The notes under the pieces: model-generated | The model's input: only the letters and a program-made list of their open reading frames with translations | Told to the model about the DNA's origin: nothing | Databases searched by the model: none | Made by a program: the position numbers and the translations under genes | Assembly: GCA_030737835.1 (NCBI GenBank) | Contig: JAUJYN010000012.1 | Span: 7,005,003 to 7,069,002, forward strand | Origin: Acorus gramineus | Taxonomy: Eukaryota > Streptophyta > Magnoliopsida > Acorales > Acoraceae | Length of the DNA stretch: 64,000 bases | Direction: 5' to 3' | Shown here: one piece after another, positions 1 through 11,792 of the stretch | Layout of the letters: every line of letters begins with the position of its first letter | Numbering within the stretch: the stretch's first letter is position 1

Positions 1-926
1 AATGGATTGGTTGAAAATATAATTCTTAGTAGACATATGTTACATAATTTGACATACATCACTAAATAAATCAACTGATCAGGATAAATGAAAAGGTGGT
101 ATGAGATCAGTCAGAATTTAAAATGCATAGCCATAGAGAAAACTAATAGCTATTCAAAGTGTGCTAAAAAAATGGAAAAATGAACATATAATAATTGGCA
201 ATGTGATTTTTATGCATTCAGTTGAGGTTTGGTTTCTATATCTAGTTTGACCTTGAAAGAGGATTTTCAAACTGCATAGAATTTTAAGACTCCGGCTTCC
301 TTTCTGTGAAAATTTTTGAAAATATCAATTTTTTGAAGATCACCATGCAATAAATTTCTATAGTGCACAAATTTAGATGCAATTAGATAGACTCCATGCA
401 CAAATTTCCATAGTGCACAAATTTTTTAGACTCCACACATTAGATAGACCTTCTATTATGCACAAATTTGGATGCAATATATACCTATATATTCTCCATG
501 TATTAGATAGACCTTCTATAGCGCTCAAATGTGGATGCAATTTATACACATAGTGCACATATTTGCACAAAATTTCTATAGTGCAAAAAGTTGTATAAAC
601 TCCATGCATTAGAAAGACCTTCTATAGTGCACAAATGTGGATGCAATTTATTTCCACATCTGTGATGGAAATTTATTAAATTTCTCTTTGAAGGCGCAAT
701 AGCTCTTCGCATACCCAAGGAGGATGAAACAATTACTTTAATAGAAATGAACCATGCTATGAATCATCTACAATACAATTATTTGAAAAAATATATCATA
801 TAAATATAATCCATAGGTTTTGGATGTGATATTACCAGTTTTTGCTTCTTGTAAATGAAATTATAAAGCATTGCTTGAATAGGTGTACTTCAAATGATGA
901 TTCTTTGTAGTAACTTCTGCACCTAC
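1..926. other. AT-rich stretch, probably intron 7 of the ABCA gene
   Basis: No coding exon is recognisable here on either strand. Exon 7 of the ABCA gene ends at 927 with a good donor, and the next conserved block of the family (the juxtamembrane segment after the FP motif) is not visible in this stretch. It is therefore either the first part of a long intron or a break in the gene. It holds the tandem repeat listed at 355-650. Confidence 0.5.
355..650. repeat. Imperfect tandem repeat, TAGATAGACCTTCTAT units
   Basis: A unit reading roughly TAGATAGACCTTCTAT then TGCACAAATNTGGATGCAAT recurs at about 441, 503 and 610, with a partial unit at 358-388. Spacing is irregular (about 60 to 105 bp). 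It lies in presumed ABCA intron 7 and has no coding content. Confidence 0.75.
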
Positions 927-3900
927 CGGGAAGAGTACCTCAATGGCCCATTTGAAAAAAAGTGTCCCAACAAGAGAAGCAAGATCGAAAACCATTTTTT
1001 GGCCAGACTTTGGCATTTCTTTAACAAATTCAAGTTGCATCTTGACATTTCCTCCTTTTAAGAACTGTAGGTAGGCATTGGATACCTATAAATAGAAAGA
1101 GTATGATCACACTGGCTGATCAGTAAACTAAGAAGAAGGCATCAACTTATATAAAAATAAATTATTCTGAAAAAATAAACTAATTGTACCGATGTGGTAA
1201 GACGAACTGAAATTGACAGGTTGCCTGATGTAAAAAATGCAATTTGGAATAGAATTAGATTAACTCATATTCTACACCAAAAATGACAATCTCATTAGAC
1301 CAAAACTATGGGTCATTTGGTTTCATGTAGTTTGATTTTTTAAAGATTTTTTTTTACAAGGAAAAAGTTTTCCTGAAAAATGAAATTCATTTCCAGCATT
1401 TGGTTGTATTGAAATTATTTTACGGAAAATGATTTCAGTTGTTTGTTTTCACGTAAAATATTAGTCTTCTAGTGTTTGGTTCTACAAATATGTGAAATCT
1501 TATTTTTCATCTATAGGCATTAATATCAAATTATGAATAAAAAATATAATAACTATAAACATATCAAAATCATTGATAAATTTTATTAAAAAATTAGTAT
1601 TGCATTATATTTTGTTCAGAATAAAGATATCTGCTATGTTTACCTTACTTATGGAAAATGTCTAGCACAAAAAAGTTCAAATACCATGTAAATCCGAATT
1701 TTAAATTTAAATTTAAAATTTGAATTTTGAATTTAAATTTCAAAGTGAGATCAAACTAGAAAATATATGAGATATTTAGATATCCTATAGTTACTTTAGG
1801 ATATTCTGAGATAAATTTGATCAATTAAATTTACATCAAACATATTTTAAAATTCTTTGAAATTTGATTTTTAGTTACAAAAACTATTTTTAGTTATGAG
1901 ATATAAATCATTTTATAAATTTTTCTACATATATATCCTGAAATCTCTCTAATTAAAATCTGAATATTTATCATAAATAAAAAAACTATTAAGATTTAAT
2001 TAAATCTAAAAATTTTAAATATTTTAGAAACAATTTTTTTTATATTTAAAAGATGTAAAAATACATTTCATTTAATTAGATGATATTTTCTAAAATTTAA
2101 AATTATTATTTACAATTTAAAAATAAAAAGAAGGTTAATGAAACTTTTGAGAAATTCTGATATATGGAGTTCTGAATCCCTGAAAAACGGCGTACGAACC
2201 CCTCAAGGCGGATGCCAAAATCTGGATTTGAAAGCGGTTAAAAAATAATTTTTCATAACCGTTTTTTTCTAAAGCTACCAAACATCCCTATGTAACTACT
2301 TTTTCTGAAAACTAGAGTTTTCAGAGACTTTTACGTCGAAACAAACGAACCCTATATTGGTGCCATCAAATTTTTCAATAAAATTTTGCCCTATGGCCCT
2401 CAGTTTGGATATTGATGAACCAGTTGTGGAAGGCAAAGGAACCTGGTTGTATTTTATAAACTGTATTTACAACATTAATGTAATTTTGTACATTTCATTC
2501 TATGACCCTCATAGTTAAGAAGAGTGAGACATCACATTGAATAACATGCACATTTAGGATATTATTTATCTTCCTGAGTGTAGAAATGTATCATTTGTAA
2601 GCCGGTTTTATAAGTGAGAGTTCTGATGGTTTTATGAGAATTAGCCACACACGTATTCAATAATTTGGTCTAGATTGATTTTCATGGCTATCATAATAAA
2701 CAAATTAGGCCCCATTCATCGGTTTCAACATAATAGAAGATGTGAAATTATGAATTCCATCATGTTGATTTACAACAGAATATTAGCTAAAAACTACACC
2801 TTTTCTCTTACATATGATATTTTTCATGTGTGGCATTTTATTATCTCAAATAAGCCTCACCTGAGGTTCTGTTCCACTCTAACACTCTTGTTTAAATACC
2901 ATAAATCAGTGATGTTAACCTTACTGGTTATGGTATTCAGAGTACTCACTAACGGAAAATCAACTTGAAAGAAATGCCTTTATCATCTTCATAGTTCTCT
3001 CAGCCTAGAAATAACTTGTATATATATAGCCAGATTGATAGTATAAGATGATTTAGCCTCCCAATGAGCATATAAGCTCTATCTCTCTGTCATTCATAAA
3101 TCTACAAATATAACTTTACAAATCCAAAGAAATAGAGTATCAGTTGAACACAGTATCGAAATATGAGAAAAACAATTTGTGTGACATAATGGCAGACATT
3201 GAAAGGAATAAACCCAGGGTATGAGTTGTAATGCATACCATATTCAATGAACGAGGAACACGCACCAATGTCATTCCGCTAATTCTTGAGTCGATATTAT
3301 AGGTTGCATTATACCACACGATCATATTCAATTTATTCTCGTTGGTGTTTAAAAAATCATAAGCTGCAAGTATTAAAAAGTTTGGCAAGCCTCAACATGC
3401 ATGTAATGAAAGAACGAAATCACGGAAAGGTCAAAAGAATTACCTGTAACAATTTCATTGATCTTTCTCCGAGTGTTCCCTTGTTGATAGCCTTTAAACA
3501 TCTCATCATTCACAACTGAAGAGCTATTGCGCCACAAATTCAAACCCTGAACGCATTGTATTTCTGATCCATATTGAAGAAAACAAAAGAATTGTGATGC
3601 AGATAACAAATATGGATAATCTGTATGAGACCATCAGTTGAAAATCAAGATGGGCACACATTACATATCTATATACACATACATATTGCCAACCAATACT
3701 AAAGAAATAGACAGATTTCTGATATTATATTTATATTACTGAAAGTTATACTAAATACTGACTAGCTCATTGATATATAGTATATCATTTCATAGTTGGA
3801 AAGTTTTCATATGACTTGCTTTATGCTTATGTAATTCCAAGCAATGTGACACAGATAAAAGATCAAATTTCATCATAAAAATATTGTAGTGTTGATAATA

Positions 3901-6390
3901 TTAAAATTTAAAAATGTAAATGTATGTAGAAAATCTGTACATAGTATAACCTAAACATTCACAATACAAAGAAAAATGCTTTAACTAATGTGAATAAGAT
4001 TTGAACTGTTATCTCTAAATATAAATAACAGAACAATGAATTGTAGTTGCATTTAATCGACGAAAACAGAAAATAAAAAAAAGATATAAAGAAAAATATT
4101 CTTACCCTGTTGAAAGGTTTTTGATGCCATCTGAATAGGAATCGATAGGCTGAAATTGGCTGCACATTGAGGTTGAATTATATATAAAGGCCGATCCGAA
4201 AGAAAAGCGGGTTCAATAAACTCCTCTTCTCTAGTATCTGTATCAGTCCCCTGAAAGAATTTACATCACCAAAATTAGTCAATTCACACATACTCATTCA
4301 AGCAAACAGACCCGATAAATAGACCCACCGGCAGTAGATTTGATAGAACATCCAAATAATATGAAATATTTGATGGGGAAGCCATAGTGAATAAATTTCC
4401 CGCCAATCCTATAAGGTGACACTGATAAATGATGTCGTATCGCAAAAAAAGAAATACATCAAACAAATTTTAAATTCATAGATGAGTGCGTACTTTCTGC
4501 AAGAGTTCGATTTGCTCCAGTATATAGTATAGTTGCTGCACATGATTGTGTAGCTATGCATGAATCAGTTCTTGAGGCACGATATTCGTTACAAGGTACT
4601 TGCAGCAAAGCTGGCCATTCAGGTGGGCTAGGGATCGAACAAGTGCTCGCTTGATCCAAAGTGGAATACTGGATCCCACACACTGACTTCTCACATGAAC
4701 CATCTGATTTGGTGTTGATGCATGTACAGCCACATCTGTTGCTTGGCTTATCCACTTCATTATCTACAAGCCTTTGGATTATAACAAGTAGAACACAGAA
4801 GAAGATTGGAGATGCGACGAGGTAGATGTTCGTCTTTAGATTACGTTTCTGCAGTGCATGTCAGAGAGATGGATAACAATAAGAACACCAACATGCATGT
4901 TTAAGTGGGCATTTTTTATATATATAAAATCTTACAATTCAACTCAACATAGGGTGTTTCCTAGTAATGTTACGAACATCTAGTGACCATTTTTACTTGG
5001 TTTCCACTGATTCATGGCATAAATTATGTTGCACTCAGAATCTGTAGGGAATTTACTGAATATTAATGTTGTAACATTTTTTAATGTAAATTTCACTGGA
5101 TAACTAGATCCATTTTATACCTTGACTTGGCTGACAAACATAGGCACCCAAAAATTAAAAACCATAACAACATACAACTATACAAGTAAGATAGAGCAAA
5201 AGAACAGAAAAACTCTAATTCTATTTTTGTGTAGAGCCATGCATGCCAGTTACGATAAGGCTTGATAGCTTTTTTTTTTTTTTTTAGAATAAAACCTGAT
5301 AATTATGCCTAGATAAGTCAACATGAGCGTTAATAGTAATTTCAATGGGCAGATGGAATAATCCATATGTTTAAATGGACTAAAATGCCCTAACAGATCA
5401 TTTTCTAGAAAATTATCTCCCCTGAGACACACACGCATCCGAAAACATTCACATCTGTCACATTTGTCACTCATGTTAAAAAAAAACCAAATAATCTTAT
5501 TCAGCATTGATTTTTATCTATCCCTGTATAAATTTTTTTTGTTGGAATAGAACTTAATAGCTATGCCCAGATAAGTCAACATGAGCGGTAAGAGTAATTT
5601 CAATGGGGAGCTGGAATAACCTATATGTGTAAATAGACTATCGTATCCCAAACATGTCACACGCGTCATATCTTAAACTCATGCTCCCAAACAAAACAAC
5701 TAATACAATAAAAGAAACACAACCAAAAAAATATATTTATTCAGAATAGATTTATCTATCCTGATAAATAACACTATGATGGTTCCTAAATAATTTGATT
5801 TTTGGAAAATGATATGTATGGCCCTGTGTGCAGCACCAGTCATCACCCATTTTATTTTTTTCTAAAAAAAAAATACACTCGCCCATTGAAGAATTTTTTA
5901 GTTATAAAAATTAAAGTATATACTGAGACATACTAGTGTATTATTTTCTTATACTGTGATGTGCAACATACACTATTATAGGTGGTGTATATTATTCTAT
6001 TATAGTGTATATGCAACTGGGGACCGCTATTGGGGATGTAGACGCTGCTGCAAAACGGACTGACTAGTGCTTTTGATTTTTTCCAAACAAAAGGAACTTT
6101 AATTTATAGTGTGATTCAAGCGAATAACAAAAAAAAAAACTATCCAAGATAAAAGAAATCCGGAAACCCTGCACAAAGTAAACAATAACTCAACCATTAG
6201 AATCCAATAAAGGTTGAGCAACACTAAAAAGAAAAATCAAAATACAAACCCCTGCATAGAAACCAAATTAGAAGCCAAAGCATCATGTTAACAGAGAAAT
6301 GTAGGGAGTGAGTGATTGCAAGACCTGAAAGGTGATGTTCTTCCTCAGAAGAGCTGCGGCCTGAGCCGAGAAACTTGCGGGACCCTCCAT
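927..6390 (-). CDS. ABC transporter A family member (plant ABCA2-12 type), N-terminal part; 3' end outside window
   Basis: Seven exons on the minus strand: 6325-6390, 4494-4848, 4329-4408, 4106-4250, 3444-3563, 3239-3363 and 927-1085. They sum to 1050 nt (350 codons) with matching phases and GT-AG borders throughout. The start MEGPASFSAQAAALLRKNIT and the next stretch QKRNLKTN followed by a hydrophobic segment (IYLVASPIFFCVLLVIIQ) are the cytosolic N-terminus and first membrane helix of half-size plant ABCA transporters. The long extracellular loop follows, with RCGCTC, CGIQYSTLDQAS, CVQGLNLWRNSS and RVPRSLNM in family order, ending in ASLVGTLFFKW at the second helix. The family (about 900-1000 residues) moves lipids across membranes. 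The remaining helices and nucleotide-binding domain must lie beyond the left edge. Intron 6 (1086-3238) holds a transposable element. Which ABCA member this is cannot be settled from the N-terminus. Confidence 0.93.
1308..2353. mobile_element. Non-autonomous DNA element in ABCA intron 6
   Basis: The left end (ATGGGTCATTTGGTTTCATG) and the reverse complement of the right end (TAGGGTTCGTTTGTTTCGAC) are similar inverted termini about 1.04 kb apart. The interior is very AT-rich with no open frame of note. I could not define a convincing target-site duplication, so the superfamily is open (hAT- or Mutator-like). Confidence 0.5.
5286..5760. repeat. Diverged tandem duplication in ABCA intron 1
   Basis: 5286-5500 and 5544-5760 share an ordered series of blocks, for example GATAAGTCAACATGAGCG, GTAATTTCAATGGG and GGAATAA. 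The blocks lie about 255 bp apart. No coding content. Confidence 0.7.
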
Positions 6391-6549
6391 GTTTCAACCA
6401 AGAAAACCCAACAATTTGTTCTCAAAAAGAAAAGAAAAAATATTGTTCAATTACTCCCTCCAAAAATAACTGACACTGCATTCTCTTTCTCTCTCTGTTT
6501 TCTACAGGACACAGTGAAACTCTTTTGAACAAATTTCAGTTTTCGACGG

Positions 6550-6557
6550 TTATATAG
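6550..6557 (-). promoter_or_regulatory. Putative TATA box of the ABCA gene
   Basis: CTATATAA on the minus strand, 160 bp upstream of the ATG at 6390. The pyrimidine/purine-rich stretch between (about 6480-6530) would be the leader. Position and sequence fit a plant TATA box; transcription is inferred. Confidence 0.45.
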
Positions 6558-7707
6558 AGTCTTTCCAAGCTTGGTAGCTCTGACATAATGACTAAATTGC
6601 CCCCATTGACTCTTCTGTTTTCCAAAACTATTTTTTGCAAAAAAAAAAATCCCCCAATTTTGTTTTTTTGGGAGGGGGGGTTGGGGGATGATAGGATAGT
6701 CAATTGTTCATTCCATTTTGTTGGTCATAACATAAGTTAGTATATGTTCTAAGTGTATTTGAATGAATTTAATGCATATATTTTTATAGTCGTTTTAGCC
6801 TAGTATATAAGTTAGTATATATGAAAGTGGAAGTTGTAAAAATGATATATATGTAAGTGGAGGTTGTAAAAAAACCTGCAAGAATGATTATGTATTAGTT
6901 ATTTTTATTTTCTCTTTCGTCTAACCAAGCTGAATGGTAACCTATACGTTACGAAGAGTTGAGCTTTCTCCAATCCACCACTTCCATCATTTGAAAATGA
7001 TATATGATTAAAAAAAAAGCCTTGAAATCATCATGGAGGTTTCAACTACAAAAAAATAATGTTCTAATAAGCCTTATTTTTAATTATATTTCTCAACCTA
7101 AATGCATATATTTTTCAAATAAAAGTATATGAATTGATAATACACATTTTAAAATGAGGTATATATGATTCTAAGGGGAGAAATGTGATTAAAATTTAAA
7201 ATTGCTTTTTTTTTTTTTGTATATGTTGAATGCACATTGGAGGCATTGTGGATATAACAAACACTTGCAACATACACTCTATGTTGGAACGAATATGATG
7301 TCCTTCTCTAGGGGGAGAATATATTTTGTGGTAATGGAACTCGCTGGGTTCTTTCCCATTTTGTTTTTGTTTTTCATTTTTCGTCTATGTGTATGTTTTG
7401 GATATATATATTTTTTAATAATAAAATTAAAATCGAATGTCTATTATTCTCTTTATAAAAAAAAAGGCACTCGTATCACACGACAATTTATAAATTTTTC
7501 TTATTTTAGTGAATATGTTGTGAGATTTTACTTTTATAAACGCAATTATCATCGAGCTAAGTGATGTTAAAATTTTAATAGAGTGGATAATTAACACTTA
7601 GATAATCATACTATTTTTTTGTAATTTATGTATTCTTTCTCACTCACGCATAGATGCATAGACATATTTATACCCTCAGCTAAATCTGTGTCATACTTTT
7701 TTTTTAG
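6558..7707. other. AT-rich intergenic stretch, no gene seen
   Basis: Homopolymer-rich AT sequence upstream of the ABCA promoter. The longest open frame (7202-7564, plus) is low-complexity, rich in F, Y and L, and has no recognisable motif, so it is not called. Confidence 0.6.
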
Positions 7708-9315
7708 AAAATGATTGACAAGTCCCATTTCATAGGCCCCCTCATAAGCCTCGTGATATGGCATAGATTGGATTACCCAAAATACCCTTTAAGTGTGTTT
7801 GTTAATATTTACTGTAATTAATGGGGTAATTAGGAAAATGGGACGATAATTAATTTCTAGAATCACGCATCTGGGCATTCAAATATGTTTTTTTTTTCCT
7901 TTTTTGAATTTCAACATTTGAATTGTCCATTCATTTTTGTGGAAATTTTTTTTTCAGGCCGTTCACAATTTGTTCTAATAGTTAGTTACATTTGTTGAAG
8001 AGTTATTCTCAATTAGTTACATATCAATCGACTCTTTATATGATCTTAGTGGAACTATGAGTCATATTATTCCATTTTTAGTAACTTCTCAAACGAAATT
8101 AATGCAAACGGTTAATACTGCCTTCTTTGGAATCACACGTGGGGGGCATTCAATTGTGATTGTTTTTTCCTTTTTTGATTATATCACATTTGAACGCTCA
8201 TAACTGAATCAACAACTTCATTTTTGTGGTAAATTTTCAGAAATTGTTTTTTGAAATTGTAATTGGATTTGATTTTTTGGACGACTTTTTTAAGCGTCTA
8301 ATCTGATCCGAAAAAAAAAAAAAAAACAGAACAGTTTGGCTACCATTGAAATGTCTGCCGATTCAGGTGTGGTGTTTGTTTTATTGTATGTTTTTCAATT
8401 GTTTCATTTTTTTTCTATTTTTTAATATTAATTCTGGTTGTTTCTGATGTCAAATGTAGTTTTCAATACGGCATATCCGTTGTTTAACATTTAAATGTTA
8501 GTTGCATATGCATACCCATGTGACAGAGAATGTAACTAACTATTATATGGATGTTTGTATTGAATTTTATAACTAGCTTCATGGATTTGTGAATGTAATT
8601 AACTTATTATATGGATTTTGTATTTTAACCCAAGTTACATTCGCAAATTTTTTCTTAAATTGTTGTTTGATATTAAATATGGCAGCCTTTGATCTGGCTT
8701 TTGTTTATAATTTTTTCTTTGAATCTGGTGTTCGATGTTAAATATGTTTTTTGGAAGATTTTGTAGTGTTTTAATGTTATATTGGCATATGGTTGTGTTA
8801 CATTTTCAAACTAATATGAACATTTATACATTATTTGTGTAATATATTTTAAAACTAAGTTACATTTACAAAATATAGTTGACTTTTTTTATCTGATCTT
8901 AGTGTTTCGTTAAAAGTCAGTTACATTCATCAAAAAGTAGACATGAAGGTTGAAAAAAGTGGAATCCGGAGGAGGATTGAAAAGGTAGTCGAACCACCTC
9001 TCATATGATAGAGAGCGACGAAAAGAATCTAGTACTGGTGACGCCATTCTTCGAAGATGAGCAGGTCGGCCAAAATGATTTTTTAAAGTTGCTGATTTTT
9101 TTAAAAAAAATTAGATTTTTTTGGGATGTATTTAGGGAGGAGAAACCATACACAAAAATGGGATTTGACACGTGAACGTGTGATTTAAATAGGGGTAATT
9201 TGGTATTTTGCTTTTTTATCTTTTTGTTAAATTCAACTAGGCAGCCAATAAAAATTTGACACCTCATGGGGTCTATGAGTGGGGCTTATATAATGAGGCC
9301 TGTGTAGCAGAGTTG
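7708..9315. mobile_element. Inverted-repeat element, copy 1 (family with AGTTACATT motifs)
   Basis: The left end (GATTGACAAGTCCCATTTCA, then GGCATAG) and the right end (CACCTCATGGGGTCTATGAG, then GTGTAGCAGAG) contain matching inverted blocks such as AAGCCCC..TCATAG and CCATGAGGTG. The same two ends flank the next copy directly downstream. The interior is AT-rich, non-coding, and studded with AGTTACATT or its complement. About 1.6 kb. It looks like a non-autonomous TIR element; no transposase is visible. Confidence 0.65.
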
Positions 9316-10890
9316 AAAAATGATTCACAAGCCCCATTTCATAGGCCCCTCGTAAGCCCATGAGGTGGCATAGATTGGATTATTGATTATACCCTTAAGT
9401 GAGTTTTGGTAACTTCCCAACGTAATTAATGGTGGACGGTTGAGGGAGCATTCAATTGTGTTAAATTTTTTCATTTTTTGACTCATCACAATTAAATCGT
9501 GGTTGAGGGGGTATTCAATTGTGTTTTTTTTCCTTTTTTTGACTAATCACAATTAAATTGTGCTTTCATAATTGAATAATCTGCTTCATTGTAGTGGTAA
9601 AATTTCATAATTTTTTATGTAGAGTCTATTGAACATCGAATTTGATATTTTGGATGTCTTTTTAGTCTTATATGATCGAAAAAAAGAATCGATCAATTTG
9701 GCTACCATTGAAATGTCTGTCTATTCAGGCGTGATGTTTATTTATTGTATGTTTTTTCAATTGTTTCATTTTATGTTAATTTTGATTGTTTTTTATGTCA
9801 AACGTGGTTTCTATACGGCATATCAGTTGTTTAACATTTGATGTTAAAGTTTAAATCTGGAATGTTGTTGTTTAATATTTAAATGTCAAATACATATTCA
9901 TATTTTTATTAGACTTATATGTATTATTTTTTAAAAGATAGTTACATTCTAAACTAATCTGTATATTTATACACTTTTTTATAAGTTAGTTACATTTGTG
10001 AATGTAACTGATTTGTTATATGAATATATTGTAAAAGTTAGTTACATTCACAAATGTAACTAACATTTTGTGCAATTGATCGATTTGGTTATCGTTTTTA
10101 ATGTCTATCGATTCAGGTATGACCTTTGTTATTGTTTGTTTTTGCATTTATTACAATTTTTTTCTTGAATTTTTTGTTTGATGTTAAATATGACAACCTT
10201 TGATCTAGCTTTTGTTTACAATTTTTTCTTTGAATCTGATGTTTGATGTTAAATATGTTATTTTGAGGATTTTATAGAGTTTTGATGTTATATTGACATA
10301 TGGTTATGTTACATTTTCAAACTAATATGAACATTTATGCATTATATTTTGTAAATCAGTTACATTTTTGAAACATAAAACTGATATTTATATGCCTTAA
10401 ATAATAAAATTCGGTTAACTAAACTATTTGTGCAATATATTTTTTAAACTAAGTTATATTCACAAAATGTAACTGACTTTTTTATTTGATCTCAATGTTT
10501 CTTTAAAAGTCAGTTATATTCATCAAAAAGTCGATATGAAAATAAAAAAAGGTGGAATCTGAAGGATGACTGAAAAGGTAGTCAATCCACCTCTCATATG
10601 ATAGAGAGCGATAAAAGGAATCCAAGGGTGGTGACGCCTTTCGTCAAAGATGAGCAGGTCGGCCGGAATGATTTTTTTAAGTTGCTGAATTTTTTTAATA
10701 AACGATTAGAAATTTTTGAGATGTGTTTCGGGAGGAGAAACCAGCATGCTAATGTGTGATTTAAATAGGAGTAGTTATGTACTTTGCTTTTTTGCATTTT
10801 TGTAAAGGTCAAGTAGATGGCCAATAAAAATTTGACATGTCATGGAGCTTATGAGTGGAGCTTGTATAATGGAGCCTATGTAGCAGAACT
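9316..10890. mobile_element. Inverted-repeat element, copy 2, head-to-tail with copy 1
   Basis: The left end GATTCACAAGCCCCATTTCA at 9322 and right end GACATGTCATGGAGCTTATG near 10832 match copy 1. Interior blocks shared with copy 1 include TTTGGCTACCATTGAAATGT and a right-hand block carrying GAGCAGGTCGGCC. Two near-perfect hairpins of AGTTACATT and AATGTAACT lie at 9988-10009 and 10040-10061. The two minus-strand open frames at the right ends of copies 1 and 2 resemble each other only because the DNA is repeated. Confidence 0.65.
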
Positions 10891-10925
10891 CTTTTTTTTT
10901 AACGTGTTAGTGATGCTCCATAGAT

Positions 10926-11784
10926 TAGGGCTGCAACTTGGGTCGGGTTGAACCCGATTTTTACATAGGTTGGGTTGACTAAATCGGGTTCGGGTTCGTC
11001 AATTCGGATTGACTCACAAATCGGGTTGGGTTCAGGTTGGTCTCACTCACAACCCGACCCAACCCGAACCCGTAAATTAATAGTTAAAAAAAAAATCATG
11101 GCCGTTCATTCTGTAGCTTCTAATCTAGGTAGTCCAAATTTTAGATAAACCTAGCTAATCTTACGGGTTGGATCGGGTTGATTTATTTAATTTGCACATC
11201 ATATTAGAAAATCGGGTTGGGTCGGGTTGGTTTATTTAATCGGGGTGGGTTTGGGTTGGTCCAATTCGGATTGAAAATCAGGTTGGATCAGGTTAGAGTT
11301 GAGTAGTTTAAAATTCAGAGTGAGGTCAATCCAAACCCAATCCGTTCGAGTTGCAGTTAGGGCTGGTAAACGAACCAAGCCGCTCGGGCTCGGCTCGGTT
11401 TAAGCTCGTTCAGGCTCGTTCGATTAAACAAATGAGCGAGCTTGAACAATTTTTAAAGCTCGGTTAGGCTCGGGACCTGGATCGAACTTCATTTTGTGTT
11501 CAAATTCGACTCGTTGTGTTATAAAAAACTTAGTTGAAACTTGACTAAACTCTTTTATAAGATCAGAACATTAAATTAATACAAAACTATACTTATTTAG
11601 GCTCATGAACTTGACTCATTTAAGTTAAAATTTTGTTTTCGATCCTTAAAAACCCTAAAATGAAGAAGAACGCTAGGCTCGTTGAGGCTCGTGAGCTCGA
11701 TTCGACTCGTTTATAAACGAGTTGAGCTTAAACATGTCAAAGCTCGACTCGTTCAGCTCGTTTACCGCCCCTAGTTGCAGTCCC
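10926..11784. mobile_element. hAT-like non-autonomous element (outer), rich in CGGGTT repeats
   Basis: Starts TAGGGCTGCAACTTGGGTCG and ends with CGAGTTGCAGTCCC, a short inverted repeat. It is flanked by CCATAGAT (10918-10925) and CCATAGAC (11785-11792), an 8 bp target duplication with one change, as expected for hAT elements. The interior is a run of GGGTTCGGGTT-type motifs in both orientations. It is interrupted by a second element at 11358-11773. Confidence 0.7.
11358..11773. mobile_element. hAT-like non-autonomous element (inner), nested in the outer one
   Basis: Left end TAGGGCTGGTAAACGAAC and right end (reverse complement) TAGGGGCGGTAAACGAGC form near-perfect terminal inverted repeats. 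A perfect 8 bp target duplication GTTGCAGT lies at 11350-11357 and 11774-11781. The interior is rich in GCTCG/CGAGC motifs. No open frame; 416 bp. The insertion site lies inside the terminal repeat of the older outer element. Confidence 0.85.
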
Positions 11785-11792
11785 CCATAGAC

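Noticed and set aside
7202..7564. 120-codon plus-strand frame, hydrophobic
   Set aside because: AT-rich low-complexity sequence (runs of F, Y, L, K) with no conserved motif or exon signals.
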